Shown: positions 28,045-36,735, counted from the first letter of the stretch. The stretch is 64,000 nt of DNA from Candidatus Sulfurimonas baltica (GCF_015265455.1 NZ_CP054492.1:1116001-1180000); one strand, 5' to 3'. Program-made: numbers and translations. The notes: generated by a model from the sequence alone, not told the origin.

Positions 28045-28243
28045 TTCATCTAATCTCTTCGCTATAAATTATTCTTGCCATTTTCAACCATATTAAATTT
28101 CAGCTTCGAGAACTGCTTCTGTATGTTATTTAATCAGTGGAGCAAGTACTCCATCTTTGCCATCAATTATGGCACTTTGCTTTATGAGTTCAAGTGCCTC
28201 GTCCATATTGAACTGTTGTTTTATCGGTTTGACACAAAGTTTT
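28045..28243 (-). pseudogene. IS256-family transposase, decayed 5' remnant
   Basis: Read on the minus strand from ATG 28206, the frame gives MDEALELIKQSAIIDGKDGV and then LAPLIK, a stop, and TEAVLEAEI. This matches the start of the IS256 transposase at 43404-44402 (LIKQLTEAALAAEI). Further stops follow, with a faint ENGKNN echo of its NRKNGYNS segment. GACACAAAGTTTTGAAC at about 28223-28239 looks like the element's terminal repeat. The IS110 palindrome cut this remnant from the rest. Confidence 0.65.
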
Positions 28244-28248
28244 GAACA

Positions 28249-29220
28249 CTATCCTAAATCTGGCTTCTTTAATCCCTCATTATCATCTATATAAAGATTT
28301 TTTAGCTTAGTTAGTTCATAGAAAGATTTTGGAAACTCTTTTATCTCATTTTCATCTATGTCTAATTCAAGTAGGTTTTTTAACTCACCTATACAAGAAG
28401 GTAACTCTTTGAGTTTGTTCGCACTTACACTTAAGTAGTTTAGCTTTTCAAGTTTACAAATAGAATCTGGCAAATACTCTAAGTTGTTATTATCCAGACT
28501 TAGCAGTTGCAAATCTTCTAACTTGCTTATGTCAAAATCTATTTTACTTAAGTTATTGTCGTTTAGATTTAGTTTTATAAGCATATCGTGAGACTCAAGC
28601 GATGGTAAGTCACTAATGTTATTCCCCTCAAGCAAAAGTGTCTCTAATTCTTTTATGTTTCCTATAGATTTTGGAAGCAGGGTGAAATGGTTGTATGAGA
28701 GGTCGAGATAATAAAGCGATGACATAGGTTCAAAGGCATCCGGCAACTCTTTTAAGTCGTTTGTATCTAGTGAAAAGTATAGTAAATTCTTTAGATTTTT
28801 CAACTTTGGCGAAACTACATGTAGAGAGTTCGCAGCAATGGTCAGCCTTGTAAGTTTAGTTAGATTGAACAGCTCATCCACTAAAGATGTAAGTCTGTTG
28901 CCGTTGAGATTTAAAATAACGAGCGATTCAAGTTCACCTATGCTTTTTGGCAAATCTTCTAAAAGGTTGTTTTCACATTGCAGGTTTCTAAGTTTTTTTA
29001 GTCTTCCTATCTCTTTTGGGAGTGATTTTAGTCTATTTCCAGATAGTTTTAACACTGTTAGATTTGGAAGATAACAGATACTCTCAGGAAGCTCTCTTAG
29101 TTTACATTTTGACAAATCTAAAACAGATAACTCTTTTAGCCTGTCAATCTCAGAGGGTATCTTTGAACTAAGTCCTTTGCTGTTTATCCATCTTGAAAAA
29201 TCTTTTAGTTTATTGTCCAT
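28249..29220 (-). CDS. Leucine-rich repeat protein, nif-cluster
   Basis: The 323-residue protein is almost wholly built of about 12 LRR units of 22-23 residues with consensus LPxSIGxLxxLxxLxLxxNxL (for example LPKSIGNIKELETLLLEGNN). It has no signal peptide or membrane segment, so it is probably cytosolic. LRR proteins give a curved binding surface for protein partners. It is the distal gene of the minus-strand set behind nifB and nifV, where small LRR or accessory proteins occur in other diazotrophs. Its partner is unknown. Its 3' end lies 6 bases from the IS256 remnant. Confidence 0.8.
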   Translation of the reverse strand: MDNKLKDFSRWINSKGLSSKIPSEIDRLKELSVLDLSKCKLRELPESICYLPNLTVLKLSGNRLKSLPKEIGRLKKLRNLQCENNLLEDLPKSIGELESLVILNLNGNRLTSLVDELFNLTKLTRLTIAANSLHVVSPKLKNLKNLLYFSLDTNDLKELPDAFEPMSSLYYLDLSYNHFTLLPKSIGNIKELETLLLEGNNISDLPSLESHDMLIKLNLNDNNLSKIDFDISKLEDLQLLSLDNNNLEYLPDSICKLEKLNYLSVSANKLKELPSCIGELKNLLELDIDENEIKEFPKSFYELTKLKNLYIDDNEGLKKPDLG

Positions 29221-29229
29221 TGTATCTCT

Positions 29230-29459
29230 CTATCTATCATTTTTTTGTTGTATTAAAAAATCTATCTCTTCATAATCTACTTCACCAAACTCCACCATGT
29301 TGAAAAGAGCCATTAGTGCTCTTCTGCAACATGTCTTGTTGCACTCTGTAACTAGTTATTTGCTTTTTTATAGGGAAGGGAAGTCTCTTTAAAAACCTCA
29401 ACTGCCTGAGAGACTGTCTTCATGCCACACTCACAGATTATTTTATCTTCAAAACGCAT
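29230..29459 (-). pseudogene. Frameshifted Bfd/NifU-mid-like [2Fe-2S] protein
   Basis: The first frame (29352-29459) gives a 35-residue start with IICECGMKTVSQAVEVFKE, ending at a TAG. The adjacent frame (29230-29355) continues LVTECNKTCCRRALMALFNM and then GEVDYEEIDFLI to a stop just before the LRR gene. Joined, the cysteine pattern is CxC then about 35 residues then CxxxCC, as in small [2Fe-2S] Bfd-like proteins. The break lies near 29352-29358, close to a run of six A. The ATG overlaps the end of the GNAT-like gene, so the intact gene would be coupled to the nif operon. It could be a true pseudogene or a sequencing error. Confidence 0.55.
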
Positions 29460-30261
29460 ACACCATCTCCAAGTTTATGGATGGTTTTGAATTTAGGTAG
29501 AGCAGGGAGTACTCATCACCCAAATCAAATTTGTAAGACTTATACAAATTTGTTATCTCTTCTACATCACTAGGGATAAATGCAAGAATTTTCTTAAGAC
29601 CTCTGTGGTATATAACTCCTCTTATCATCTTCTCTGCATCGCTAAATGCAGCACTGCTCATGACCCAAGGTGATATTTTTATAATTGATTTATTGATGGC
29701 ATATGAGTGTTGATACCCATACTCTGTTGATAAAACCAGTGAAGATTGTTTTAGCAAAATGCTTTTGGCATACTCAATCCTGTCTTCATTAAAAGCTTTT
29801 TTATCCATTGTTGCCATTACAGGCAAAAAGTTCTCATTGTTAATGCTTTTAGCAGTCGCATTTGAGAAGTTAAATACAGCTCCGCCGCTATAAACAGCTT
29901 TTTTAAATTTTGCATATTCGTTAAAATTAAAATCTTTGAGCAGTTCTTTCTCATCTTTGTTTGACATAAAAAGAATAGGTTTTGTCTCTTGGCTTAGATT
30001 GTTTAGAAGCAGTCTCATAAGTCTTGTTTTTATATCACTGTCTGTCTCTTTTATGTAGTAAAAATTGTTTATAAGTACAGATTCCGGCAGTTCAATAGCA
30101 GATATAAAAGAGATAAGCTTGTCCTCCTTATATGCCCCAAAACATAAAGAGCTGTTTTTCTCAAAAGTTTTAGTAATAAGTGCTTTGTCTATGGCTACAT
30201 GTGAGTTTAGCTCTTCCAAGTCAAGACTAAAGCTTTTCTTTCTAATCCAGCCTATGAACAT
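29449..30261 (-). CDS. GNAT-like acyltransferase domain protein, nif-linked
   Basis: This 270-residue protein opens with a GNAT-like N-terminal half (FEKNSSLCFGAYKEDKLISFISA, the beta2-beta3 hairpin style) and seems to repeat the pattern in the second half (SSLVLSTEYGYQHSYAI, then KILAFIPSDVEEITNLYKSYKF), like double-GNAT proteins. The acetyl-CoA loop is not clear. Its start overlaps the nifV stop by 10 bases, so it is part of the operon. Substrate and role in nitrogen fixation are unknown. Confidence 0.5.
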   Translation of the reverse strand: MFIGWIRKKSFSLDLEELNSHVAIDKALITKTFEKNSSLCFGAYKEDKLISFISAIELPESVLINNFYYIKETDSDIKTRLMRLLLNNLSQETKPILFMSNKDEKELLKDFNFNEYAKFKKAVYSGGAVFNFSNATAKSINNENFLPVMATMDKKAFNEDRIEYAKSILLKQSSLVLSTEYGYQHSYAINKSIIKISPWVMSSAAFSDAEKMIRGVIYHRGLKKILAFIPSDVEEITNLYKSYKFDLGDEYSLLYLNSKPSINLEMVYAF

Positions 30262-31358
30262 AAGTACAGCTCTTTTAATTCCTGAGCATCCAGAACTCTT
30301 TTTCTCTCTGTAACAATCTCTCTGACTTTAGGAAGCATTTTTTGAACTCTCGAAGCTATTGGATTTATACCACTTAGTTTTAGATGATAAAGAAGAGTTG
30401 AAGCACCGGAGTGTTTTCCTATGGGAAAGTATCTATGTAGACCTACAAGCTCCGGTTCAAATGCCTCATAAGCATTTTTGTTTTTTATCATTCCATTTAC
30501 ATGTATGCCGGATTCGTGTGAAAATATATTTTCCCCGATAATTGGACGAGAAGCACCAATAGGTTTGTTTGCAGCAATAGACACAAACTTGACCAACTCT
30601 TGAAGTTTTACAGCATTGATATCTCTGTTCTCGTTAAATTGATGTTTCAAACTCATCAAAACCTGCTCAAATGAGGCATTTCCGGCTCTTTCGCCAAGCC
30701 CAATTACGGTAGTGTTTGCACTAATCGCTCCAGCTTCTATGCCGGCGATGGAGTTTGCCGTAGCCATGCCAAAATCATTGTGTGTATGCATCTCAATATC
30801 TAGCAAGTTTAATGAGCAGAGATAAGATATGTTCTCATAAGTCCTGTTTGGGGTCAGTATCCCTATTGTGTCGCAGTATCTAAACCTATCTGCACCAAGC
30901 TCACGACTAAAGCTCATAATCTCTTTTAAAAACTCATTGTCAGCTCGGCTAGAGTCTTCTCCGCCGATACAGACAAACAGACCCTCTTTTTTTGCAAGTT
31001 TTACAACACTCTCAAGGTTTCTAAAAAGCTTCTCTTTATCTCCATTAAATTTTATGTCAATGAGAGTTTGTGAAACAGGAATTGACAAATCAACCGACTT
31101 AACTCCGCACTCTAGCGAACACTCAAGGTCACTCATAGTCGCACGGTTCCAACTCATAATAGGAATAGGCAGATTAAGAGCTAAAATCTCTTTTATGTCC
31201 TCTTGCTCTTTTTTACCCATAGCGGGAATACCGACTTCAAGCTCATCTGCACCGGATTCATAAAGAAGCTGAGCAATTTTAATCTTTTCATTTATATTAA
31301 AAGATACATAAGGAGCCTGTTCACCATCTCTTAGGGTGGTGTCATTTATAATAGCCAT
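30252..31358 (-). CDS. nifV: Homocitrate synthase NifV
   Basis: The 368-residue DRE-TIM protein starts IINDTTLRDGEQAPYVSF, the metal and substrate signature. It has RYCDTIGILTPN and the HTHNDFGMATANS metal motif, then GLGERAGNASFEQVL and the HESGIHVNG region. It condenses acetyl-CoA and 2-oxoglutarate to homocitrate, the organic ligand of FeMo-cofactor. Its place directly behind nifB (3-base gap) favours NifV over LeuA or LysS. Confidence 0.92.
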   Translation of the reverse strand: MAIINDTTLRDGEQAPYVSFNINEKIKIAQLLYESGADELEVGIPAMGKKEQEDIKEILALNLPIPIMSWNRATMSDLECSLECGVKSVDLSIPVSQTLIDIKFNGDKEKLFRNLESVVKLAKKEGLFVCIGGEDSSRADNEFLKEIMSFSRELGADRFRYCDTIGILTPNRTYENISYLCSLNLLDIEMHTHNDFGMATANSIAGIEAGAISANTTVIGLGERAGNASFEQVLMSLKHQFNENRDINAVKLQELVKFVSIAANKPIGASRPIIGENIFSHESGIHVNGMIKNKNAYEAFEPELVGLHRYFPIGKHSGASTLLYHLKLSGINPIASRVQKMLPKVREIVTERKRVLDAQELKELYLCS

Positions 31359-31361
31359 TGT

Positions 31362-32789
31362 TTAGCCAATCTCTTTAGTCTTTTGGTAAAAGTGCTTTAT
31401 GACGGCATCGTGAACAGACTTTTCAATTGGTTTATGGGCATACTCCTCATCACAGATAAGTCCTATCTCATTTAGGTCGTTCATTGGGCACTCTCCAATC
31501 TTGGCAGTAAGAAGAATATCACAATCTTTTAGAGATGTTTTAATCTCATCAATTGGATTGTAGTCCTCACCGTAATCAGCACCAGAGTAGGAACTCTCGA
31601 TTTTTCTATGCATTACAAACTTGATAGCTTTGTCTCCAGCTTCATAGACCAAAAACTCCTGAGCCGAACCAAAGTGCATATTTATCATACCTTCACCCGA
31701 TGTAGTAACGGCAACAAGTTTGGTTTTGCCGTTTGAACTCAGCTCTTTTTTAGAGGCTTTTTCAAGTTTTATTCTCTTGTTTGCCAACTCTAAATGTTTT
31801 CTCCAATTTTCAATATTTGCATGTTTTCGTTTTCTGCCATCTATGTCATATCTAGTCTCCAGCTCTTCAAAACTCATATTTGTGAAGCTCTCTGTTAAAA
31901 ATTCATCACCTCTGTCTTCACCGATTAGCCCAACAGCATCTGCACGACATTGGCGACAGTGACTCATAAGCTTCATATCCACACCGCAGGCTTTTTGTGC
32001 TTGCATAACCTCTTGGTCAGTTGTGCTTGGAACACCATCCAGTCCAAACTTAGTTCCAAACTCTGGGCTTGAAAGAAGAGGCATAATGTTATGAATAAAT
32101 ACATTCAATTCTTTTAATTTCTTAGCAACATTTGGAAGGTCTTTATCATTTATACCTGGAATTAAAACAGAGTTTGCTTTTACTAAAATACCTCTGTCTG
32201 TAAGCATTTTAATACCTTCGAGTTGCTTTTGTAAAAGTAGTTTAGCTCCATCTTTTCCCCATACTTTTTTGTGGTTAAAATGAACCCAAGGATATATTTG
32301 ACTACCAATCTCACCACTCTCATCAATCGTGTTTATAGTTACTGTCACATGGTCAATATTGTACTTCACTATCTCTTCTATGTAGTCTGCAACTCTAAGC
32401 CCGTTAGTTGAGAGACATAGTTTTAAATCAGGCGCTTTTTCTTGAAGCATTCTAAATGTATCGAATGTTTTTTTAGGGTTTGCTAGAGCATCACCGGGAC
32501 CAGCTATCCCCACAACAGATAGTTGAGATATGTCACCACCAACATAAAGCACTTTTTTTATAGCATTTTCAGCAGATAGTTTGGCACTTGTAACACCGGG
32601 ACGAGACTCGTTTGAACAGTCATACTTTCTGTTACAATAGTTACACTGAATATTACATGCAGGGGCAACAGCCAGATGAATTCTGGCATAGTGTTGATGA
32701 GCACCCTCACTGTAACAAGGGTGTGCGTTTATTTTGCCTTGAATCTCGTCACTAATATTGTTTTGATTTGATGATGTGGAACAGCTCAT
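31362..32789 (-). CDS. nifB: FeMo-cofactor biosynthesis protein NifB
   Basis: The 475-residue protein has the radical SAM cluster motif CNIQCNYC (Cys 45, 49, 52), GIAGPGDALANP (SAM binding), LCLSTNGLRV and an HCRQCRADAVG cysteine motif near residue 275. A C-terminal NifX-like domain (about 355-475: VAVTTSGEGMINMHFG) completes it. NifB builds the carbide-containing 8Fe core (NifB-co). An AGGATATAAA precedes the ATG. It lies between two ferredoxin genes and nifV. No -24/-12 promoter is visible inside the operon. Confidence 0.95.
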   Translation of the reverse strand: MSCSTSSNQNNISDEIQGKINAHPCYSEGAHQHYARIHLAVAPACNIQCNYCNRKYDCSNESRPGVTSAKLSAENAIKKVLYVGGDISQLSVVGIAGPGDALANPKKTFDTFRMLQEKAPDLKLCLSTNGLRVADYIEEIVKYNIDHVTVTINTIDESGEIGSQIYPWVHFNHKKVWGKDGAKLLLQKQLEGIKMLTDRGILVKANSVLIPGINDKDLPNVAKKLKELNVFIHNIMPLLSSPEFGTKFGLDGVPSTTDQEVMQAQKACGVDMKLMSHCRQCRADAVGLIGEDRGDEFLTESFTNMSFEELETRYDIDGRKRKHANIENWRKHLELANKRIKLEKASKKELSSNGKTKLVAVTTSGEGMINMHFGSAQEFLVYEAGDKAIKFVMHRKIESSYSGADYGEDYNPIDEIKTSLKDCDILLTAKIGECPMNDLNEIGLICDEEYAHKPIEKSVHDAVIKHFYQKTKEIG

Positions 32790-32855
32790 TTTATATCCTT
32801 AACTTCTGTGTTTCTTACAGATAGGCATTCATAAAGTGTTCCTTGGAAGATTAAA

Positions 32856-33233
32856 TTATATTTCAACAGCCATTTTATTTTCTCTTTGTTCAACTGAGAT
32901 TGTTTCTCTAAAAGGGCGAGGCTGGTTGGCTGGTGAAAATACACCTTTTTTCTTATGAACGCGAATTTTATACTCGCCGTTTGCATCACCAGACATATAG
33001 TAGTCGTTAAACTCTTCTATATATGGCATGTCCCAGATAATTGCACCTTCGCTAGGACAGACATATGCACACTTTGGCACAGTGCAATCAACGCACTCTA
33101 TACACTTTTCAGGTTTTACATAAGTGTATTCAGTATCTATTGGAGCATCGTCAGCTTCTACAATAGCAGTTGCCGGACACTCATCAATACAGGCGTTACA
33201 GTTGATACAAAGCTCTGTAATTTTAACTGACAT
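32856..33233 (-). CDS. 2[4Fe-4S] ferredoxin, FdxN-like (second copy)
   Basis: The 125-residue protein has CINCNACIDECP (residues ~9-20) and CIECVDCTVPKCAYVCP (~43-59), a split second cluster motif typical of nif ferredoxins. A basic tail follows. It likely supplies electrons for NifB or nitrogenase cofactor assembly. It shares clear similarity with the gene just upstream (DMPYIEEFNDYY against DMPYTLEFNEHY), so the two arose by tandem duplication. Confidence 0.9.
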   Translation of the reverse strand: MSVKITELCINCNACIDECPATAIVEADDAPIDTEYTYVKPEKCIECVDCTVPKCAYVCPSEGAIIWDMPYIEEFNDYYMSGDANGEYKIRVHKKKGVFSPANQPRPFRETISVEQRENKMAVEI

Positions 33234-33237
33234 GTAG

Positions 33238-33627
33238 TTATGACCAACGCCCGATAACAGCGTTAGATTCTCTGTCGCTCATAGAGACTTCAGATATAAA
33301 TGCTTGCTCTTTTTGCTCTGGCAGCATTAGACCTTTTTTCTTATGTTCACGAATATTGTAAACTCCACTTTCGTGTCCATCTCTGTAATGTTCATTAAAC
33401 TCTAAAGTATATGGCATATCCCAAACAATAGCCCCTTCAGTCGGACAAGCTTCAACACATCTAGGCTCATCCGCATGACCTATGCACTCAACACAACTCT
33501 CAGGTTTAACATAGAATAAATTATCAAAAGGATTTTTTTCATTACCCTCATCTAATATTGCCGCAACCGGACACTCTGGTGCACATGCCTCACATGATAT
33601 ACATTCATCTGTAATTTTAACTGCCAT
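33238..33627 (-). CDS. 2[4Fe-4S] ferredoxin, FdxN-like (first copy)
   Basis: The 129-residue protein has CISCEACAPECP (Cys 9, 12, 15, 19) and a longer-spaced CVECIGHADEPRCVEACP. It is the first gene of the fdx-fdx-nifB-nifV operon and has AAGGAG before the ATG. NifB needs reduced ferredoxin for its radical chemistry. The two-ferredoxin order is seen in this group of bacteria. I found no convincing sigma-54 or NifA site in the 435 bases upstream. Confidence 0.9.
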   Translation of the reverse strand: MAVKITDECISCEACAPECPVAAILDEGNEKNPFDNLFYVKPESCVECIGHADEPRCVEACPTEGAIVWDMPYTLEFNEHYRDGHESGVYNIREHKKKGLMLPEQKEQAFISEVSMSDRESNAVIGRWS

Positions 33628-34062
33628 AATAAACTCCTTGAATTAGCTTGAATAGTTTATATACATATTTTATTCCTTTTGAATGTTTTGCTAATTAGTT
33701 GATGTTTGTAAGTATTTATCATCAGATATGTGGGTAAATACTTTATCGATAACTTTATTGTTTTTAGATATAATCTCCGCTAAAGAAGATGCCTGTAGTT
33801 TTAGTTGGGATTCGCTTTTGAAGTCTTTTAAAGACAAATCCCAATTTGTGATATTGGTCCGATTGATATAATAAAACTTGATATATATGATAAAGGAAAA
33901 AATATGGAGTGTGAATTTCTAAATATTTATTTCTTAAAAGCACTTAATGTAGGAGCCTATTGATATAAATTATTTTCTTTTTTAATGTAGAGTCCGATAA
34001 TAGTCCGATGAAATTTAATTAAGCCCACTTTACAACTTTCACTATTCTTCACTTAAGTATGA
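33628..34062. other. 435-base gap upstream of the nif operon
   Basis: No gene of note (one 19-codon frame at about 33904 only). It must hold the promoter of the ferredoxin-nifB operon on the minus strand, but I found no TGGCAC-N5-TTGC match. It contains a nested inverted repeat at 33805-33844 and two short GTCCGAT words near 33858 and 33991-34007. Confidence 0.5.
33805..33844. repeat. Nested inverted repeat (possible terminator or operator)
   Basis: TTGGGATT (33805-33812) pairs with AATCCCAA (33837-33844). Inside, GTCTTT pairs with AAAGAC almost without a loop. The structure is a 40-base near-palindrome. No T run follows on either strand, so it may be a protein-binding site between the nif operon and the next gene set. 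Confidence 0.45.
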
Positions 34063-35070
34063 TTATTTACTAGAAAAATCACAAATTATTTCAAATTCTG
34101 GTGGTGGGTTTGGTAAAAATTCTCTCCTATCTATTTTTCTACCATGTATACTATGTTCCCTGTAATTAAAAAAATCATTTAACATGTTAGTCGTTTTTGT
34201 CATATTATCAGAAAATAAATATATAAATAATTCTCGAATTTTTTCATAATCTAGTGCTAAATATTCATGATACAAAGTTGCTATGTATCGTAGGGCATTT
34301 TGCTCATTAACTTCAAGAAAATGCTCATATAGCCTTATATTTTCAAATTTTCGGATAATAAACTCTTTTTTAGCCTGTTTATACAATTTATGTTGTTTTT
34401 TTCTATCAATTCTAAATGGTGCTAAAACTATATATTCAAACATCAAATATCTTGTTTGTGAAGTATTCGTATAGTTGAGATTAGTTTTTTTTATAATTTC
34501 ATACAGGTTTTCAACATCTTCATCAAGCATGTAGGCTAGTGATGTTTTCAATTTTTTATGTTTCTTGATTTTACTTATTTTACTTTTGATTGTATCAATG
34601 CTAGTTTTCAACATCTTAATTTTAATACTGTTATCTAACTCTGTATCTATGTACCCCCTTCGTCTTTTTTGTTCATCTATTACTAAGTCAAATTTTTTAT
34701 ATAAATGCTTTTTACAGCGCTTATATTTTTGATAGTAATCCTTAAATGCAGGTAGCGTAACAAGCCATGGAAAATCTTTTGTAGCTACAAATAAAGGGTC
34801 CTTAATATTTCTATTTTCCATGTTCAAAATAATTTTAGCATAGTAAATTTCTCTTGTGTCAAAATTTGACAAGTGTTGTAATTGAAAATCTATGTTTTCA
34901 ATCAAGTACTTACAATGCTTTGTAGCTCTTGAAAGCATGTCATTTGTTTTTGCGCTTTCTCTCACATTGAGATTAACAATTGAATAGTTAATACCTTCTA
35001 TTAGATTAGCAATTTGTTTATCTAAATCTATTTCTAAATTTATTAGTTCTGGGTATTTACAAGTTTTCAT
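34063..35070 (-). CDS. Unknown helical protein with autoregulatory-type operator
   Basis: The product is about 335 residues, rich in Lys, Tyr and Ile, with long charged helices (residues ~150-200, MLKTSIDTIKSKISKIKKHK, look coiled-coil). It has no signal peptide. The C-terminus is proline-rich (LPNPPPEFEI). The ATG at 35070 has AAAGGA upstream. I recognise no family. A perfect 9-bp-arm palindrome lies about 60 bases upstream, between it and the divergent HTH gene at 35305. Rep or maintenance proteins of mobile elements can look like this, but that is only a guess. Confidence 0.5.
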   Translation of the reverse strand: MKTCKYPELINLEIDLDKQIANLIEGINYSIVNLNVRESAKTNDMLSRATKHCKYLIENIDFQLQHLSNFDTREIYYAKIILNMENRNIKDPLFVATKDFPWLVTLPAFKDYYQKYKRCKKHLYKKFDLVIDEQKRRRGYIDTELDNSIKIKMLKTSIDTIKSKISKIKKHKKLKTSLAYMLDEDVENLYEIIKKTNLNYTNTSQTRYLMFEYIVLAPFRIDRKKQHKLYKQAKKEFIIRKFENIRLYEHFLEVNEQNALRYIATLYHEYLALDYEKIRELFIYLFSDNMTKTTNMLNDFFNYREHSIHGRKIDRREFLPNPPPEFEIICDFSSK

Positions 35071-35126
35071 TTTAAGTCCTTTATTCTTTTTGATTATTTT
35101 AGCTGAGTAAACAATACAATATAAAT

Positions 35127-35147
35127 AATATGACAATATGTCATATT
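35127..35147. promoter_or_regulatory. Palindromic operator AATATGACA-N3-TGTCATATT
   Basis: The arms at 35127-35135 and 35139-35147 are perfect inverted repeats around ATA. The site lies in the divergent region between the unknown gene ending its start at 35070 and the HTH gene at 35305. The core TGACA...TGTCA recalls the regulon motif found at 40-59 kb, but the spacer is 3 and not 5 bases. Confidence 0.6.
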
Positions 35148-35304
35148 ATTCAGTAAATATGCACCTTAGCATTCGTTAGTTTTTTCACATAACTTTAAGT
35201 TATTCACATGTATTTCATGCGGGCTTTTTATGAAAAATGAATAGTAAAATTGTGATATCAAAAGGCGCCAATTGATAAAAATTAATTAAAGATGGAGATA
35301 CGTG

Positions 35305-35544
35305 ATGAAGGATGAAAAAAAAGAAATGGAAGACAGGTTATTTGCTATATTTGTTTGTTTAGTTTTAAGCAGAAAACAGGTCTCTAAGGCCTTGAACAAG
35401 AGTCTCAGCACGATTGATAGGTGGCGTAAACAATCTATTAATCTAGAATATTCAAAATCAGGGGATGCAAAAAATTCGACTATTGAATATTCTATCAGTG
35501 AGATTGCAAGATATATTGTGTCAAACAAAATAAAGGTTTTATGA
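35305..35544 (+). CDS. Small HTH protein, first of a four-gene set
   Basis: The 79-residue protein has a helix-turn-helix-like SRKQVSKALNKSLSTIDRWRKQ at about 25-45, as in excisionase/MerR-like or transposon-regulator proteins. GGAGA lies ahead of the GTGATG start region. The last codon overlaps the next gene. Probably a regulator of the set. Confidence 0.5.
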   Translation: MKDEKKEMEDRLFAIFVCLVLSRKQVSKALNKSLSTIDRWRKQSINLEYSKSGDAKNSTIEYSISEIARYIVSNKIKVL

Positions 35545-36023
35545 TGCCTGATATTACTAAATATACAAAAATTTCTGAAAAAAATCAGAAGAAGGCATGC
35601 CGTTGGGTGTGCCGTCAAAATAATGATGTTGCATATGAGGTTCATAAACAGCAAAAAAAAGAGTATTTTGCACTAAAAGCAAAGTTTGTAGATGTTGATG
35701 CAATTTTGATAAGTTTAGCTGCTTATATAATAGCAGTAAGTAAAATTTATAATTTATTTATTGCTAAATCACAAAAAAATAAATTCGAAAATTTAAAAGG
35801 CATTAATAGCTCTCAAAAAATTAGAGGCGCATCTATAAAAAATCAAAAGAAAAGTCCAAAAAGAGACCAGCTGCTTAACAAAAAGAGCCTGCTGTTAGAC
35901 CTGATTGACAATCAGGGATTATCTCCTTATTCGGTTGTCATATTTTTAAAGAAATTCAATGGGTTTGAAGTGTCTCACACAACAATACGAAAAGTGTATA
36001 AATTTCTGAAAGAGGATGTCTAA
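35544..36023 (+). CDS. Unknown protein with C-terminal HTH
   Basis: The protein is about 159 residues. A basic N-terminal part is followed by a hydrophobic segment (AILISLAAYIIAVSKIYNLF, ~55-75), a basic linker (KKSPKRDQLLNKKS), and a C-terminal helix-turn-helix-like region (GLSPYSVVIFLKKFNGFEVS) before TTIRKVYKFLKE. The ATG overlaps the stop of the preceding gene. No family recognised. The C-terminus may bind DNA. Confidence 0.5.
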   Translation: MPDITKYTKISEKNQKKACRWVCRQNNDVAYEVHKQQKKEYFALKAKFVDVDAILISLAAYIIAVSKIYNLFIAKSQKNKFENLKGINSSQKIRGASIKNQKKSPKRDQLLNKKSLLLDLIDNQGLSPYSVVIFLKKFNGFEVSHTTIRKVYKFLKEDV

Positions 36024-36401
36024 ATGTATTATTTAATCGCAAAAAATATATATGCAGCTGTTGAGCATACTGGCAAAGAAATTCATTTTTCTGGTATTAA
36101 AATTGATGATATCTTGGTGTTTGAGCATTGGATTCCTTGTATAGATTTTTTAGAGATATTTCAATCGTACCAAAAAAACTTTTTAGTATTAGACAAACTT
36201 TATGAAGTTTATGAGATTGAATTTATTGTATATAAATGCAAAGATGATTCTATTGTATATTTGAGTATGCAGTATAATGAAAAAGAGTACAAATTTTCTA
36301 AGTATGATGCGGCAAAAATCGTGCACAAGTTAAATAGAATACTGGCTCGTTGTAATTTAATGCCAAAACCAGAAGAACGACATGCTAGTTCAGGATATTA
36401 A
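36024..36401 (+). CDS. Unknown protein, third of the four-gene set
   Basis: The 125-residue protein is mixed alpha/beta in composition with no signal or membrane segment. GAGG precedes the ATG, which directly follows the stop of the gene before. Its C-terminus overlaps the region of the next start. Not recognised. Confidence 0.5.
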   Translation: MYYLIAKNIYAAVEHTGKEIHFSGIKIDDILVFEHWIPCIDFLEIFQSYQKNFLVLDKLYEVYEIEFIVYKCKDDSIVYLSMQYNEKEYKFSKYDAAKIVHKLNRILARCNLMPKPEERHASSGY

Positions 36402-36402
36402 A

Positions 36403-36735
36403 ATGGAAGATTGTATTGAGGTGTTTTTGATGTATATGAATTTGTTAAAATTAAAAGTAAGGTGTAAGATTTTACTATCACGCAAAAGGAATTTAAAAAC
36501 GCCACACAAATTTTTATCTGTTAGCAGTTTTGCTTCTGTTTTAGTAATTAATCGAAAGGAATTACTTGATATTTTGGAGAATAGTAATTTTATAATTTTT
36601 GAGGATAAAAAAGTTAAACTAACAAAGAAAGCACTAAAATTAGGGGCTAAGTTTCATCAAAGAGATGAAGAATCATGGATAGTTTGGCCAGAAAAGTTTC
36701 TTGCTCACCCAGCGTTGTATCAAATTTACAAGTAG
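36403..36735 (+). CDS. Unknown protein, fourth of the set
   Basis: The product is about 110 residues. Its middle (SSFASVLVINRKELLDILEN, then FEDKKVKLTKKALKLGAKFHQ) has the look of a winged-helix or phage-type regulator C-terminal domain. The start at 36403 has AGGA 8 bases upstream and lies just after the preceding stop. Followed by convergent minus-strand membrane genes. Function unknown. Confidence 0.5.
   Translation: MEDCIEVFLMYMNLLKLKVRCKILLSRKRNLKTPHKFLSVSSFASVLVINRKELLDILENSNFIIFEDKKVKLTKKALKLGAKFHQRDEESWIVWPEKFLAHPALYQIYK

Noticed and set aside
33628-33900. Sigma-54 promoter for the ferredoxin-nifB operon
   Set aside because: I found no GG-N10-GC core with TGGCA/TTGC context on the minus strand.
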